A DNA stretch of 42,724 nucleotides, taken from the NCBI GenBank assembly GCA_019421865.1, contig JAHZEL010000017.1, forward strand, positions 1-42,724. The letters run 5' to 3'. The DNA is from Desulfovibrionaceae bacterium (lineage in GTDB: Bacteria; Desulfobacterota; Desulfovibrionia; Desulfovibrionales; Desulfovibrionaceae). The notes under the pieces were generated by a model. It made no database searches and had not been told where the DNA came from. It saw only the letters and a program-made list of their open reading frames with translations. The translations under genes were made by a program, and so were the position numbers. This document shows, piece by piece, positions 31,249-39,792 of the stretch (positions are counted from its first letter, which is position 1; every line of letters begins with the position of its first letter).

Positions 31249-32457
31249 TTATTTGACACTTTTGTCAAGACGCTGACGGAGAATAGTCAGCGGATGATCG
31301 CAGGGATGTCCCGTACCGTGGATGATCTGGACTTTGCAGGTACCGCATTCCGTAGCCACCTGATGGATACCGCTGTCCTTGATGGTGTCGAACAGCTTGG
31401 AACCGATGGCCATACCGATCTCGTACTTTTCCTTCTTGAAGCCGTAGCTTCCGGAAATACCGCAGCAACCTGCGTCGGCGTTCACGGCATGTACGCCCGG
31501 GAGCTTCCGCAGAATATCGAGTCCGGGGAATCCGATGCCCTGCGCACGCAGATGGCAGGGGGCATGATAAATGACATCAAGGGGCGTCGTATCCGCTTCG
31601 GAAAGATCCAGCTCTCCCCTTTCGATGCAGCCGAGAATGAATTCCATGGCATCATCAAGAGCCGTGGATTCCATGGTTGCGGCAAGATCCGGGAAGAACG
31701 CCGGAATTTCCGACTTGAACATGAGCTGACAGCTCGGGCAGAGCGACAGCACGGGAATACCGGCCTTGCGCCAGGTGGCAAGTTCCTCAAGATTCTTGAC
31801 GGCATTCTTTCTGGCGTCGGCTTCAAAGCCGTTGGTGTACAGAGGAGTTCCGCAGCAGCAGAAGACTTCGGGGGATTCGACTCTGTATCCTGCCTTGTTC
31901 AGCAGCCAGACAAGATCCATACCAGTCTGCGGAGCATAGGCCTTGATAAAGCAACCGGGGTAGAACACCACCTTTTTGGTGAGATTTTCCGGCTGCTTAT
32001 AGGCCTTGAACATGGCCGGAAACTGCTTCGAAGCGAATTTCGGCAGATCGGCCTTCTTGCTCACGCCAACAACATCAAGAATCTGCTTGCTGATGGGATT
32101 GCTCATGCCGAAGTTGACGAGGAACGAGGGGAAGTAGCTTACCAGCTTGGCTTCCAGTTCACCATGAGCAAGAATCCAGTCGCGGAAGGAAGGCGGATTT
32201 TCCTTGCAGTATTCCGCGCGGGCCAGCATGTTGATATTGGAAACTTCCACGCCCTGCGGGCAGGAAATATCGCAGTTCTTGCAGTTTGCGCAGTAGCTGA
32301 GGGATTCGTCCTCACCGCTGTTGAGCATACGGAAACGTTCCGAAGCCGGCCCCAGCATTCTGGGGCCGAGGAACTTCGACGTCACCTCGGCAACAGGGCA
32401 CTGCACCACACAGGTGGAGCAGGCAACGCATTTATCGGGATTGATATGGCGCTTCAT
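31249..32457 (-). CDS. glpC: Anaerobic glycerol-3-phosphate dehydrogenase subunit C
   Basis: A 402-aa FeS subunit. Two ferredoxin motifs are at the N-terminus (CVACSTCVVQCP and CANCKNCDISCPQG, residues ~11-70), and two CCG domains follow (FYPGCF...FCCCGTPL; YHAPCHLRAQG...AGCCGISGSYG), the layout of GlpC/heterodisulfide-reductase D proteins. It anchors the GlpAB dimer to the membrane and carries electrons to the quinone pool. Last gene of glpABC, 3 bases after glpB. Confidence 0.95.
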   Translation of the reverse strand: MKRHINPDKCVACSTCVVQCPVAEVTSKFLGPRMLGPASERFRMLNSGEDESLSYCANCKNCDISCPQGVEVSNINMLARAEYCKENPPSFRDWILAHGELEAKLVSYFPSFLVNFGMSNPISKQILDVVGVSKKADLPKFASKQFPAMFKAYKQPENLTKKVVFYPGCFIKAYAPQTGMDLVWLLNKAGYRVESPEVFCCCGTPLYTNGFEADARKNAVKNLEELATWRKAGIPVLSLCPSCQLMFKSEIPAFFPDLAATMESTALDDAMEFILGCIERGELDLSEADTTPLDVIYHAPCHLRAQGIGFPGLDILRKLPGVHAVNADAGCCGISGSYGFKKEKYEIGMAIGSKLFDTIKDSGIHQVATECGTCKVQIIHGTGHPCDHPLTILRQRLDKSVK

Positions 32458-32460
32458 GTC

Positions 32461-33720
32461 CTACTCCTTTCCGGCCAGAAGGCCGGCATACCGACCAGTG
32501 GAAAGAGCCACGCCCTGACCGCACTTTTCAGCGGCAAAATCGTATCCTCCCAGCACTCGTCCGGCGAAACGCACGTTATGGAGAAGCTCCTGACCGTCAG
32601 CATCCAGAGGCTTAAGATCGCTGTTCACCTTCACGCCCATGCTGGCAAAATAGCTCGAACCGAAAATATCAGGAGATGACCAGTCTTCCGTATCCGCCGG
32701 AGCATCCAGCGAGAAGCGGAAAATACTTTCCCAGGCCTGCCCCGGAGCCGTTACGATGCCGCCGCTCAAAAGACCGCCCGTCGCAATGATGAAGCTCTCA
32801 GCCTCCCAGCGGAGTTCTCCGTTGACCGTCTGCGTATACAGGGCCCGGCAGGTCCCCTCCTCTACTTCGGCACGTACGACTTCAGCGCTTTCCACCGTAT
32901 AGACCCCGGCTTCATTGAGCGCTTTCTTCATCACCTCGCGCAGGCGCAGTCCGGCCACGCCGGGAGGAATGGATACCATTTCCACGATCTTGACCTTCAG
33001 CCTCGAGCAAAGCTGATTCCAGATCTGCTGACTGTGCTTCATGCCGCAGATGGGAGGAAGCAGCAGCACCGGATAAAGTTTGGCATAGGGAGCCAGACTC
33101 TTTTCCAGCCACTTCATGCCTTCCGGAGTTTCCACATGGCGGGCGATATCGAGAGGCGTCACGTTGCGGTGGGCATACTCGATGGGACAGGGAATCACGA
33201 CTTCCATGAATTCCTTGTTCGCGAACTCGGCATAACGACGGAGCTGACTGATGATCAGTCCGGGGTGAACATCCTTCATATCTGCCACCGTCACCACGGC
33301 AGCACGATGCACGGACTTCAGGCATTCGGGATTGAAGCTGTCGGGGCAGAGATAGCTGGGCTTCAGCGTACCCATGACGGTAATCAGGCGATGATTGCCC
33401 TCCTCCGCCGCAGGCGCCATATCAATGCCGCCCTTTCTGCAGAGCCCCTTCAGCCAGGTAATCGCTTCGCGAACGGTTTCCGCGCCGCCGATCAGGCTGT
33501 AGGGATGCGTGGGAGCAAGCGCCGACATGGCTTCAAAGGGATCTTCCACACGGGCGCCGTCATGATAGCCGAGCACATCGATGCATCCGCTGCTTATGGC
33601 AAGAGTACCGACACCATGCGTGAGCAGCGTTACGCTTTTACCGCTCTGCGCCGCCGTAAGAGCCGCACTCATGCCGGCAAGGCCGGAACCGACTACAACA
33701 ATGTCAGACTTTCTGTTCAT
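32461..33720 (-). CDS. glpB: Anaerobic glycerol-3-phosphate dehydrogenase subunit B
   Basis: A 419-aa flavoprotein subunit. The N-terminal FAD loop is VVVGSGLAGMSAALTAAQSGKSVTLLT; the middle contains the GlpB-specific FPPICGMKH-like stretch (LLPPICGMKHSQQIWNQL), and the C-terminus has RFAGRVLGGYDFAAEKCGQGVALSTGRYAG. It works with GlpA. Its start lies within the last 17 bases of glpA, suggesting translational coupling. Confidence 0.93.
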   Translation of the reverse strand: MNRKSDIVVVGSGLAGMSAALTAAQSGKSVTLLTHGVGTLAISSGCIDVLGYHDGARVEDPFEAMSALAPTHPYSLIGGAETVREAITWLKGLCRKGGIDMAPAAEEGNHRLITVMGTLKPSYLCPDSFNPECLKSVHRAAVVTVADMKDVHPGLIISQLRRYAEFANKEFMEVVIPCPIEYAHRNVTPLDIARHVETPEGMKWLEKSLAPYAKLYPVLLLPPICGMKHSQQIWNQLCSRLKVKIVEMVSIPPGVAGLRLREVMKKALNEAGVYTVESAEVVRAEVEEGTCRALYTQTVNGELRWEAESFIIATGGLLSGGIVTAPGQAWESIFRFSLDAPADTEDWSSPDIFGSSYFASMGVKVNSDLKPLDADGQELLHNVRFAGRVLGGYDFAAEKCGQGVALSTGRYAGLLAGKE

Positions 33721-35314
33721 CTTTAGCTCCGTCGATGTTCAGCGTGGCCGCATACACGGCGCGACCGAGTTCCATTTCTCTGGCCTGAAGTCCCCAAAGT
33801 GCAGGACGCAGACCTTTCCAGCGTTCCTGCAGGAACTCGCGCAGGTTGTCGGAAGGCGACATCGGGAAAGGCACCTGGCACTCGGTAAGAGCGCCGATGG
33901 TACGCAGCGAACAGTATGTTCCCTGACAGGTTCCCATGCCGAGGCGTGTACGCAGACGCACGTCCGTCATGGACTGGCTGGAAGGATCCGACGCCACATA
34001 TTCGATTTCGGCGCGGGAAACCATTTCGCACTCGCAGAGAAGCGGATTGTTCTTCATGGCCGCGGCCTTTTCCACCACGATGGGGAAAGCGTCGCCCAAA
34101 CGATTGGCCACAAGCGGAACACTGTGCACGGGGAAGTACTTGGCCGCCTTTTCCAGCACGGCCGGAGACGGGCTTTCCAGAAGAGGCTCAACGGCCGTGC
34201 GGCACTCGGCATGAACGCCGAGCTTTTCACAGACGAGATCGCACATCTTTTCCGCCATCAGACGATAGGTCGTGAACTTGCCTCCGAAAATGGAGAACAT
34301 ACCTTCAAGCCCTTCTTCGGAATGATCGGAAATATGGAATCCGCGACTCGCGGCGCGACCGGATGCACTGCCCTTGGCCACATACAGAGGACGCGTTCCG
34401 GCAAAGGCACGCAGAATACGGTAGCTGCGCAGGTTGGGAATGAGCACTTCGCCGATATCGAGCAGCTTCAGGACGTCGGCAGTGGGCGCTTCATGCGCAT
34501 CGGGCCGATCGGCATGGAAGGAGGTCGTGCCGAGAATGGTGATGGAACCGTGCGGAACGAAGATGTCGCCGTCGGAGCTCATATGCAGACGATTGATGAT
34601 GCGGGAAGTGAAGCGATGGTTGAAAGCCACCAGCGTTCCCCGGTCGGGCTGCACGCCCACTTCCAGGCCTACGAGTTCCACGACTTTGCCCGCCCACGAA
34701 CCTGCGGCGTTGACGACGACATCGCAGCTGATGCGGACTTCTTCTCCGGTCACGAGGTTTCTGGCCCGAACGCCCTTCACCTTTCCGCCTTCCTGATCGA
34801 TGGCGAACACTTCATGGTGCGTCAGCATTTCACCGCCGTAGCGTCTGGCGGACAGGGCGTTGTGCCACACGAGACGGAAACCGTCCACACTGGAGTCCGG
34901 CACACGATAGACGGCCTTGATGGTAGGATCAAGGTTCGGCTCAAGCCGAAGGGCTTCCTTAACATCCACGGCCTCGGCTTTGATGCCCGCCTTGGCGCAG
35001 GCTTCAACCCAGGGCTTTTCATAATCGGGATCATCCTGCTGGCTGAGAACGAAAAAGCCTTCGGATTCCTCCACACATTCACGGCCGATACGGCGAAGTA
35101 TCATGTTTTCTTCGATACATTCCCTGGCCGCCTCATTATCCTTGACCGCATAGCGCCCGCCGCTGTGCAGCAGACCATGGAAGCGGGAACTTGCACCAGA
35201 CGCAATGCCGCCCTGCTCCAGCAGCACGGCCTTGACTCCGCGCATACTGAGATCTCGCAGGATACCTATACCAGTAGCGCCGCCGCCGATGATGACTACA
35301 GTCGTGTGTTTCAC
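33704..35314 (-). CDS. glpA: Anaerobic glycerol-3-phosphate dehydrogenase subunit A
   Basis: A 536-aa FAD enzyme that oxidises sn-glycerol-3-phosphate to dihydroxyacetone phosphate. It has the FAD loop TTVVIIGGGATGIGILRDLSMRG, the GlpA/GlpD mark SSRFHGLLHSGGRYAV, FGGKFTTYRLMAEKMCD and the C-terminal BFD-like [2Fe-2S] motif CECE...RTRLGMGTCQGTYC. GTG 35314 was chosen because AAGGGAGG is 4 bases upstream and the FAD loop follows at once; an ATG at 35353 would add 13 Lys-rich residues with no site. First gene of glpABC; divergent from a HAD phosphatase. Confidence 0.93.
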   Translation of the reverse strand: MKHTTVVIIGGGATGIGILRDLSMRGVKAVLLEQGGIASGASSRFHGLLHSGGRYAVKDNEAARECIEENMILRRIGRECVEESEGFFVLSQQDDPDYEKPWVEACAKAGIKAEAVDVKEALRLEPNLDPTIKAVYRVPDSSVDGFRLVWHNALSARRYGGEMLTHHEVFAIDQEGGKVKGVRARNLVTGEEVRISCDVVVNAAGSWAGKVVELVGLEVGVQPDRGTLVAFNHRFTSRIINRLHMSSDGDIFVPHGSITILGTTSFHADRPDAHEAPTADVLKLLDIGEVLIPNLRSYRILRAFAGTRPLYVAKGSASGRAASRGFHISDHSEEGLEGMFSIFGGKFTTYRLMAEKMCDLVCEKLGVHAECRTAVEPLLESPSPAVLEKAAKYFPVHSVPLVANRLGDAFPIVVEKAAAMKNNPLLCECEMVSRAEIEYVASDPSSQSMTDVRLRTRLGMGTCQGTYCSLRTIGALTECQVPFPMSPSDNLREFLQERWKGLRPALWGLQAREMELGRAVYAATLNIDGAKDEQKV

Positions 35315-35558
35315 ACTGCCTCCCTTGCCCTTTTGCCTGAGAAAAATTTTCATTTCCGAAAAAAGATCCGAGACAAATTACCATAATACGAAAATTATTT
35401 CTGATGTATCCTCTTAAAGCAACCACGTCAAGACAGGTAAAAAAATCAATGAGCCCAATAAGTTGAAAAACTTGATCCGACGCCTCTTTCCGCTTGCGGG
35501 AATCTTTGAAAAAAGTATATCGTACAGCAGGTTCAATTTCTGCAGGAGTATATCATTC

Positions 35559-36335
35559 ATGAAGATATCGGAAAAGCGCTGCGTTGTCCTGGATATGGAC
35601 GGCACCGTCTATCTCGGCAACATTCCCATTCCCGGAGCAGTGAACTTCATAAAGGAAAACTGGAACCGGCTTGATTTCCACTTCCTGAGCAACAATACCT
35701 CAAAAGCTCCGGACACCTATGTCAGAAAACTGAACGGCATGGGCATACCGGCCACTCTTGATCTCATTCTTTCGCCGACGACTCCGCTGGTGGATTTTCT
35801 CAAGGAAAGGCACATAGATACCGCCTACATTGTGGGCAACAGCGATTTCTGCCGCGACCTTGCCACCAGAATGCCGGAGCTGCGTCAGCAGGAGGAAGGC
35901 GCGCAGGCCGTCATTCTGGCCTATGATACGGAACTTACCTATGAAAAGCTGGCCCGCTCCGCCGTGCTTCTGGAAAATCACCCCGAAATTCTGTTTCTGG
36001 CAACGCATCCGGACAAGGTCTGCCCCTCTCCCGAGGGACCTCTTCCCGACGTGGGAAGCATGCTTGCCCTCTACAAGGTGGCTACCGGTCGCGAGCCGCA
36101 GTTCATTTTCGGAAAACCTGATCCTGCCGTTCTCGAGCCGTTGCTGAAAAAGTATCGTAAGGAAGAAATGGTCATGGCCGGAGACAGGCTCAGCACGGAC
36201 AAAAAGCTTGCGGAAAATGCCGGTATCGACTTCATTCTCGTGTTGAGCGGCGAAGCCACGCTGGAAGAAGCAAAGGCCGAAGTCATACAGCCCACCGTCA
36301 TTGCCGAAGATCTCGGCAAAGCCTGGGAAGAATAA
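35559..36335 (+). CDS. HAD superfamily class IIA phosphatase (NagD/phosphoglycolate phosphatase type)
   Basis: A 258-aa cytoplasmic phosphatase. HAD motif I is VVLDMDGTVYLG (nucleophile and acid Asp), motif II is HFLSNNTSK, the class IIA cap lies between, and motifs III/IV are FGKPDPAVLEPLLK and MVMAGDRLSTDKKLAENAGID. NagD-type members act on sugar or glycerol phosphates and nucleotides. The start at 35559 follows GCAGGAG; the longer frame upstream adds 32 unconserved residues. Divergent from glpABC with about 245 bases between start codons, so glycerol-3-phosphate or a related phosphate could be the substrate (inference). Confidence 0.88.
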   Translation: MKISEKRCVVLDMDGTVYLGNIPIPGAVNFIKENWNRLDFHFLSNNTSKAPDTYVRKLNGMGIPATLDLILSPTTPLVDFLKERHIDTAYIVGNSDFCRDLATRMPELRQQEEGAQAVILAYDTELTYEKLARSAVLLENHPEILFLATHPDKVCPSPEGPLPDVGSMLALYKVATGREPQFIFGKPDPAVLEPLLKKYRKEEMVMAGDRLSTDKKLAENAGIDFILVLSGEATLEEAKAEVIQPTVIAEDLGKAWEE

Positions 36336-36886
36336 AACGCCGGAGCAGAAAACGCCACAGGCAAAACGTGGAAACTCCATGTTTCAATCCGTATGCGCCG
36401 CTGCTGCCGCACGAAAAACGAACATATCCGTTATAAAAACTGCCGTGTCATGAGAAATCCGGTCTCCTCCGCACTCACGACACGGCAGCTGTATTTTCAT
36501 TTCCGAAAAGATATCACGGCACTCAGAAGAAACGGGGTACCGCTCCGGCATCAAAGCACTGCGGCCCATGAGGGAGCGTAAAAATTTCCGCCGGAAAATA
36601 GAAATTCTGCAGCATGCCGGTCTGCACGAGGACTTTCATTCTCCGCGCTGTAAAAGCCTGGCGAGTATTTGCCTACGATACCAGGCAAAAATCGTCTTTC
36701 CGCTTTATCCAAAAGAAGAAGACTTGAAGCAGACTTCCGTTTTTTTCTGGTTCAGCTCTGAACTTCCTGCCGGACGAACGGCGATTCCCTTCCTGAAGAC
36801 GCCTCTTCATCTAAAGAGTGTTTGCCGGAACAATACGACGCAAGACTTCCGCCCCGGCCGAAGATAAGGAATCTTCTCCTGCGGAA
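36336..36886. other. Spacer between HAD phosphatase and PHP gene
   Basis: About 550 bases between convergent genes. A plus-strand frame at 36568-36867 has no ribosome site and unconvincing composition. An imperfect inverted pair (GCCTGG near 36656 and CCAGGC near 36690) is the only structure noted. No terminator is clear. Confidence 0.4.
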
Positions 36887-37762
36887 TCAGCCTGTCAGCC
36901 CCATTTTCTCACGATATTTCATTAAAGACTCATACACGCTCAGACCAACGCGAAGACTACCGTGACCGCAGCCAATCGAAATTTTCGGCTTAGCAAGTCC
37001 ATGATAGTCGGAACCGCCGGTGAGCTGCAACGCATACTTCGCCGCCAGATCCACACACAGCCGCACGTCTCCGGCATCGTGCTCACTATGGTAGGCTTCC
37101 AGGGCATCCAGTCCGCTTTCCTTCAAGCTGGAAACAAGTTTCTCCAGCTCTTCCGCAGGAGCCCTCAATAATCTCGGATGCGCCATGGATACCAGAGCGC
37201 CGGAGGACTTGAGCAACGTCACGGCTCTTTCCGGACTCATAAGCTCCCGGGGCTCATAGGCAAGGCCGTCCCGACCAAGATACCGGCGAAATGCCTCACG
37301 CCTGCTTTCCACCACTCCCATGCGGCAAAGCAACTCGGCAAAGTGAGGACGACCGACAACACGGCCGCCCGCCAACGCTGCTGCCGCTTCATAGGTCACA
37401 TCCATTCCCAATTCACGCAGTTTTTCAGCAATGCGGAGATTGCGGGCAAGCCGCTTTTCCCTGACTTCCGCCAGCGCTTTTTCCAGCGAAGCCGTACGTT
37501 CGGCATCTTCAGGAATCCACAGTCCGAGAAAATGCGCTTCTCCCCAGGGCGTAGCCGTACTGATTTCACAGCCACGCACAAAAACAAGGTCTGAAGCCTC
37601 CGCCTCGCGGGCGGCTTCGGCAAGGCCGTCCAGAGTGTCATGATCCGTCAAAGCCAGCACGGCCAGTTTTGCCGCAGCTGCTTTATGGATCAGTTCTGCC
37701 GGGCTGTCCGTGCCGTCGGAAGCCGTGCTGTGTGTATGAAGATCTATACGGTTCATATTCAT
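36887..37762 (-). CDS. PHP-domain phosphoesterase (RNase AM / YciV type)
   Basis: A 291-aa metal-dependent phosphoesterase. PHP motifs: RIDLHTHSTASDG (motif I), LALTDHDTLDG (motif II), RGCEISTATPWGEAHFLGL (motif III), VSMAHPRLL (His) and GGSDYHG (motif IV). The layout and length match the YciV/TrpH group, now known to trim 5' ends of RNA and degrade 3',5'-bisphosphonucleotides. An internal ATG at 37756 is also possible. A single gene, divergent from the Hsp20 operon. Confidence 0.9.
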   Translation of the reverse strand: MNMNRIDLHTHSTASDGTDSPAELIHKAAAAKLAVLALTDHDTLDGLAEAAREAEASDLVFVRGCEISTATPWGEAHFLGLWIPEDAERTASLEKALAEVREKRLARNLRIAEKLRELGMDVTYEAAAALAGGRVVGRPHFAELLCRMGVVESRREAFRRYLGRDGLAYEPRELMSPERAVTLLKSSGALVSMAHPRLLRAPAEELEKLVSSLKESGLDALEAYHSEHDAGDVRLCVDLAAKYALQLTGGSDYHGLAKPKISIGCGHGSLRVGLSVYESLMKYREKMGLTG

Positions 37763-37865
37763 TATCCGAAACTACCACTCTTCCCTGTTCTGTCAATCAT
37801 GCCATTGACGGAACACTGTGATGCGCTACCCTAGCTCGTGACACTTTTTTCCAAGAGGAGCTCTC

Positions 37866-38081
37866 ATGCATCACAACATACGGCCGGAAAGTCCGTCATG
37901 CCCGCAGTGCCGACAGGCCGGGCTTGAAGTCATGGATCCCCTGACCGCGGTGTTCTGTCCAGATGCCGCATCATCTATCTCGTATATGACGGGATCCAGT
38001 TCCTTTTCAGGGAAGCAGCCCTTTCTGCCGGAAACTGCCCTGGCGGCATTGGTAAAGGGGCACAGAATATCCCGACCGTGA
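37866..38081 (+). CDS. Small Cys-containing protein, first gene of the Hsp20 operon
   Basis: A 71-aa frame with a very good ribosome binding site (AAGAGGAG, 6 bases before the ATG). It contains CPQC and a later C-P (CPDA), an incomplete zinc-ribbon-like arrangement (three Cys). The family is not recognised. It lies 12 bases ahead of the first Hsp20 gene on the same strand, so it is probably co-transcribed and may be stress-related. TTGACG at 37803 could be the -35 of the operon promoter. Confidence 0.55.
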   Translation: MHHNIRPESPSCPQCRQAGLEVMDPLTAVFCPDAASSISYMTGSSSFSGKQPFLPETALAALVKGHRISRP

Positions 38082-38093
38082 CAGGATAATACT

Positions 38094-38462
38094 ATGAAAA
38101 GTTGTTTCTTTTCCGAAACCCCTCTGTTCGGACAGTCGTTCTACACTGACAACATGGCGTATGCCCGCCGGGAACAGGAACCCTTTCCGCCCGTAAATGT
38201 TTACTTTTGTGGAAAGTATATCATCGTGCAGGCGCTTTTACCCGGCATGGACCTGTCAGACATTCATATCCAGGTAGAACACGGCCTGCTGATTCTGGAA
38301 GGACATGTACAGCGACAAAACGGACGCTTTCTTCATGAGGAGTGTTACAGCGGGCACTTCCGTCGTCAGATAGCGCTGAGAGCGGACATCTGTTCTGAGG
38401 TAAAGATGGAACTTCGGTACGGGATTCTTCAAGTAGTACTTCAAAGAAAGGAAAAGCCATGA
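38094..38462 (+). CDS. Hsp20 family small heat shock protein (first copy)
   Basis: A 122-aa alpha-crystallin-domain protein. The domain spans residues ~35-120 with VNVYFCGKYIIVQALLPGMDLSDIHIQVEHGLLILEGHVQ and the R-Q-I-A-L element, with the C-terminal beta strand LRYGILQVVLQRK. The N-terminal arm is short. AGGATAA precedes the ATG, and the stop overlaps the next Hsp20 start (ATGA). It holds unfolded proteins without ATP. Together with the next gene it may form a hetero-oligomer (inference from pairing). Confidence 0.88.
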   Translation: MKSCFFSETPLFGQSFYTDNMAYARREQEPFPPVNVYFCGKYIIVQALLPGMDLSDIHIQVEHGLLILEGHVQRQNGRFLHEECYSGHFRRQIALRADICSEVKMELRYGILQVVLQRKEKP

Positions 38463-38803
38463 GCAGAAAGACACCCTATCCGCTGGTCCGCCCGGCCACC
38501 GACATTCTTGCACTGGAGAACGGCATAGAGATCCGGGCCAATATGCCCGGAGTGACGGAAGAAGGTATTCAGTTCAACTATGAGGGAAACAGACTTCACA
38601 TTGAAGCCAGTTCCCGATGCCCCGTCCCCTTGGAAGACAAGGATGTGCAGACTCTGGAATTCGGTAATGTGGATTTTTCTCTCGACATCGTCATGCGGCA
38701 TCCTCTGTCCGCGCCGCTACAGACTTCTCTGGACAAGGGAGTGCTTTCCGTCTTTGTGCCATGTGGTACCGACAAGGCGGACTTTCCCGTCATTCTGCCC
38801 TGA
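38459..38803 (+). CDS. Hsp20 family small heat shock protein (second copy)
   Basis: A 114-aa alpha-crystallin-domain protein. The core ATDILALENGIEIRANMPGVTEEGIQFNYEGNRLHIEASS is the first half of the domain, and LDKGVLSVFVPCGTDKAD the conserved G-V-L end. Only about 30% similar in look to its neighbour, so the pair is old. The end VILP resembles the I/V-x-I/V tail used in oligomer assembly. Coupled to the previous gene by a 4-base overlap. Confidence 0.88.
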   Translation: MSRKTPYPLVRPATDILALENGIEIRANMPGVTEEGIQFNYEGNRLHIEASSRCPVPLEDKDVQTLEFGNVDFSLDIVMRHPLSAPLQTSLDKGVLSVFVPCGTDKADFPVILP

Positions 38804-39273
38804 CAGGAGGAAGGCTGATACGCCTATCGAGGCGACCTGATCGCCTGAAAAAAGAGAGCGCTGCCGCAGCAAGCTCTACAAAGGTCAGTCTCTTCCCGCT
38901 CCCCGGAACGCAAAAAATAACGCCTGCCCAGCAGAATAAAAAAGACAAAAGATCGAACTTGGTTCTTGCAGACAGGCCCGTAACAGCGAACGCTCGTTCG
39001 GTACTTACCAACGACAACAAGTCGAAATGAAAAAGGTTCCGTCCCGATACGCAGACCCTTATTTTCAAAGAGTTGCCACCGCGAAGAAACGTCGGAGACT
39101 CGCAGCAAAAAATGCTGGAGCCAAGCGCACCGGAGGACAGCGGCGTTCCACAAAAATACAAGAGCGTAAGAGCCCACAAACATGAAAGGCAGTTCAGGTA
39201 TCGCCGTGAAAAACGAAGGGGGGGCGTCTCCGGCAGGCAAGATCGACACGGACCTGCCGAAAAGAAACAGGAC
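38804..39273. other. Spacer downstream of Hsp20 genes
   Basis: About 470 bases. The only protein-like frame is the small basic one at 39027-39185. A short hairpin (AGGCGA / TCGCCT near 38825-38841) is followed by A, not T, so it is no plus-strand terminator. Confidence 0.4.
39027..39185 (+). CDS. Possible small, highly basic protein
   Basis: A 52-aa frame with about one third Lys/Arg (VPSRYADPYFQRVATAKKRR then more basic residues). Composition resembles small nucleic-acid-binding or ribosome-associated proteins. No ribosome binding site is seen before the ATG and no relative is recognised, so it may be spurious. Confidence 0.3.
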   Translation: MKKVPSRYADPYFQRVATAKKRRRLAAKNAGAKRTGGQRRSTKIQERKSPQT

Positions 39274-39792
39274 TTACTTTGTGCTCAGCCTCGAGACCTC
39301 ACGAAAACGATCGGCATCCAGCGTCATGACAACGGCATCCTCGCCGTCGGAATAATACTTCTTGCGGCATCCGGCTGCCGTAAAGCCCAGCCGGGAGTAC
39401 AACGCCCTTGCCGCAGCATTGCCGACGCGAACTTCCAGTACGGCGCTCTCCCACCCTTCACGCTCTTTCCCCTTTCTTGATGCATGCAGGCCCTCAAGCG
39501 TATCCTTCAACGCAAAGAACATAAGGGGATAGGAAAGTCCCTTCCCCCGACATTCAGGGCGAAGAGCGATATTCAGTACCTCAAGCTCCCCGGACAGTAC
39601 GGAAAGGACAATATAGCCTTTCAACATGTCTTGTTCAAACAGGCCGTACCCGGCAAACCAGTCCTGCGGCCAGGCTTCGGCAAACTGTTCCGCCGTCCAG
39701 GCCGAAGGAAAACAAAGATCTTCCAGTTCCGCCGTTTTCGGCATATCTTCCAGCTCAAGCCAGCGTATGATTTCTTTGTGAGTCTCAGCCAA
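39274..39792 (-). CDS. rimI: Ribosomal-protein alanine acetyltransferase RimI-like GNAT
   Basis: A 172-aa GNAT. The core pattern is EDLCFPSAWTAEQFAEAWPQ, GYIVLSVLSGELEVLNIALRPECRGKGLSYPLM (acetyl-CoA loop) and LEVRVGNAAARALYSRLGFTAAGCRKKYYSDGEDAVVMTL, which is typical of RimI. The start is uncertain: TTG 39792 has a GGAAGGGGG site 8 bases upstream and is chosen; the frame extends to another TTG at 39816. The start codon abuts the ATG of the divergent Nudix gene. Confidence 0.88.
   Translation of the reverse strand: MAETHKEIIRWLELEDMPKTAELEDLCFPSAWTAEQFAEAWPQDWFAGYGLFEQDMLKGYIVLSVLSGELEVLNIALRPECRGKGLSYPLMFFALKDTLEGLHASRKGKEREGWESAVLEVRVGNAAARALYSRLGFTAAGCRKKYYSDGEDAVVMTLDADRFREVSRLSTK

Noticed and set aside
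33581..35386. A 601-codon plus-strand frame opposite glpA
   Set aside because: Shadow of glpA/glpB, which carry FAD and FeS motifs and form an operon with glpC.
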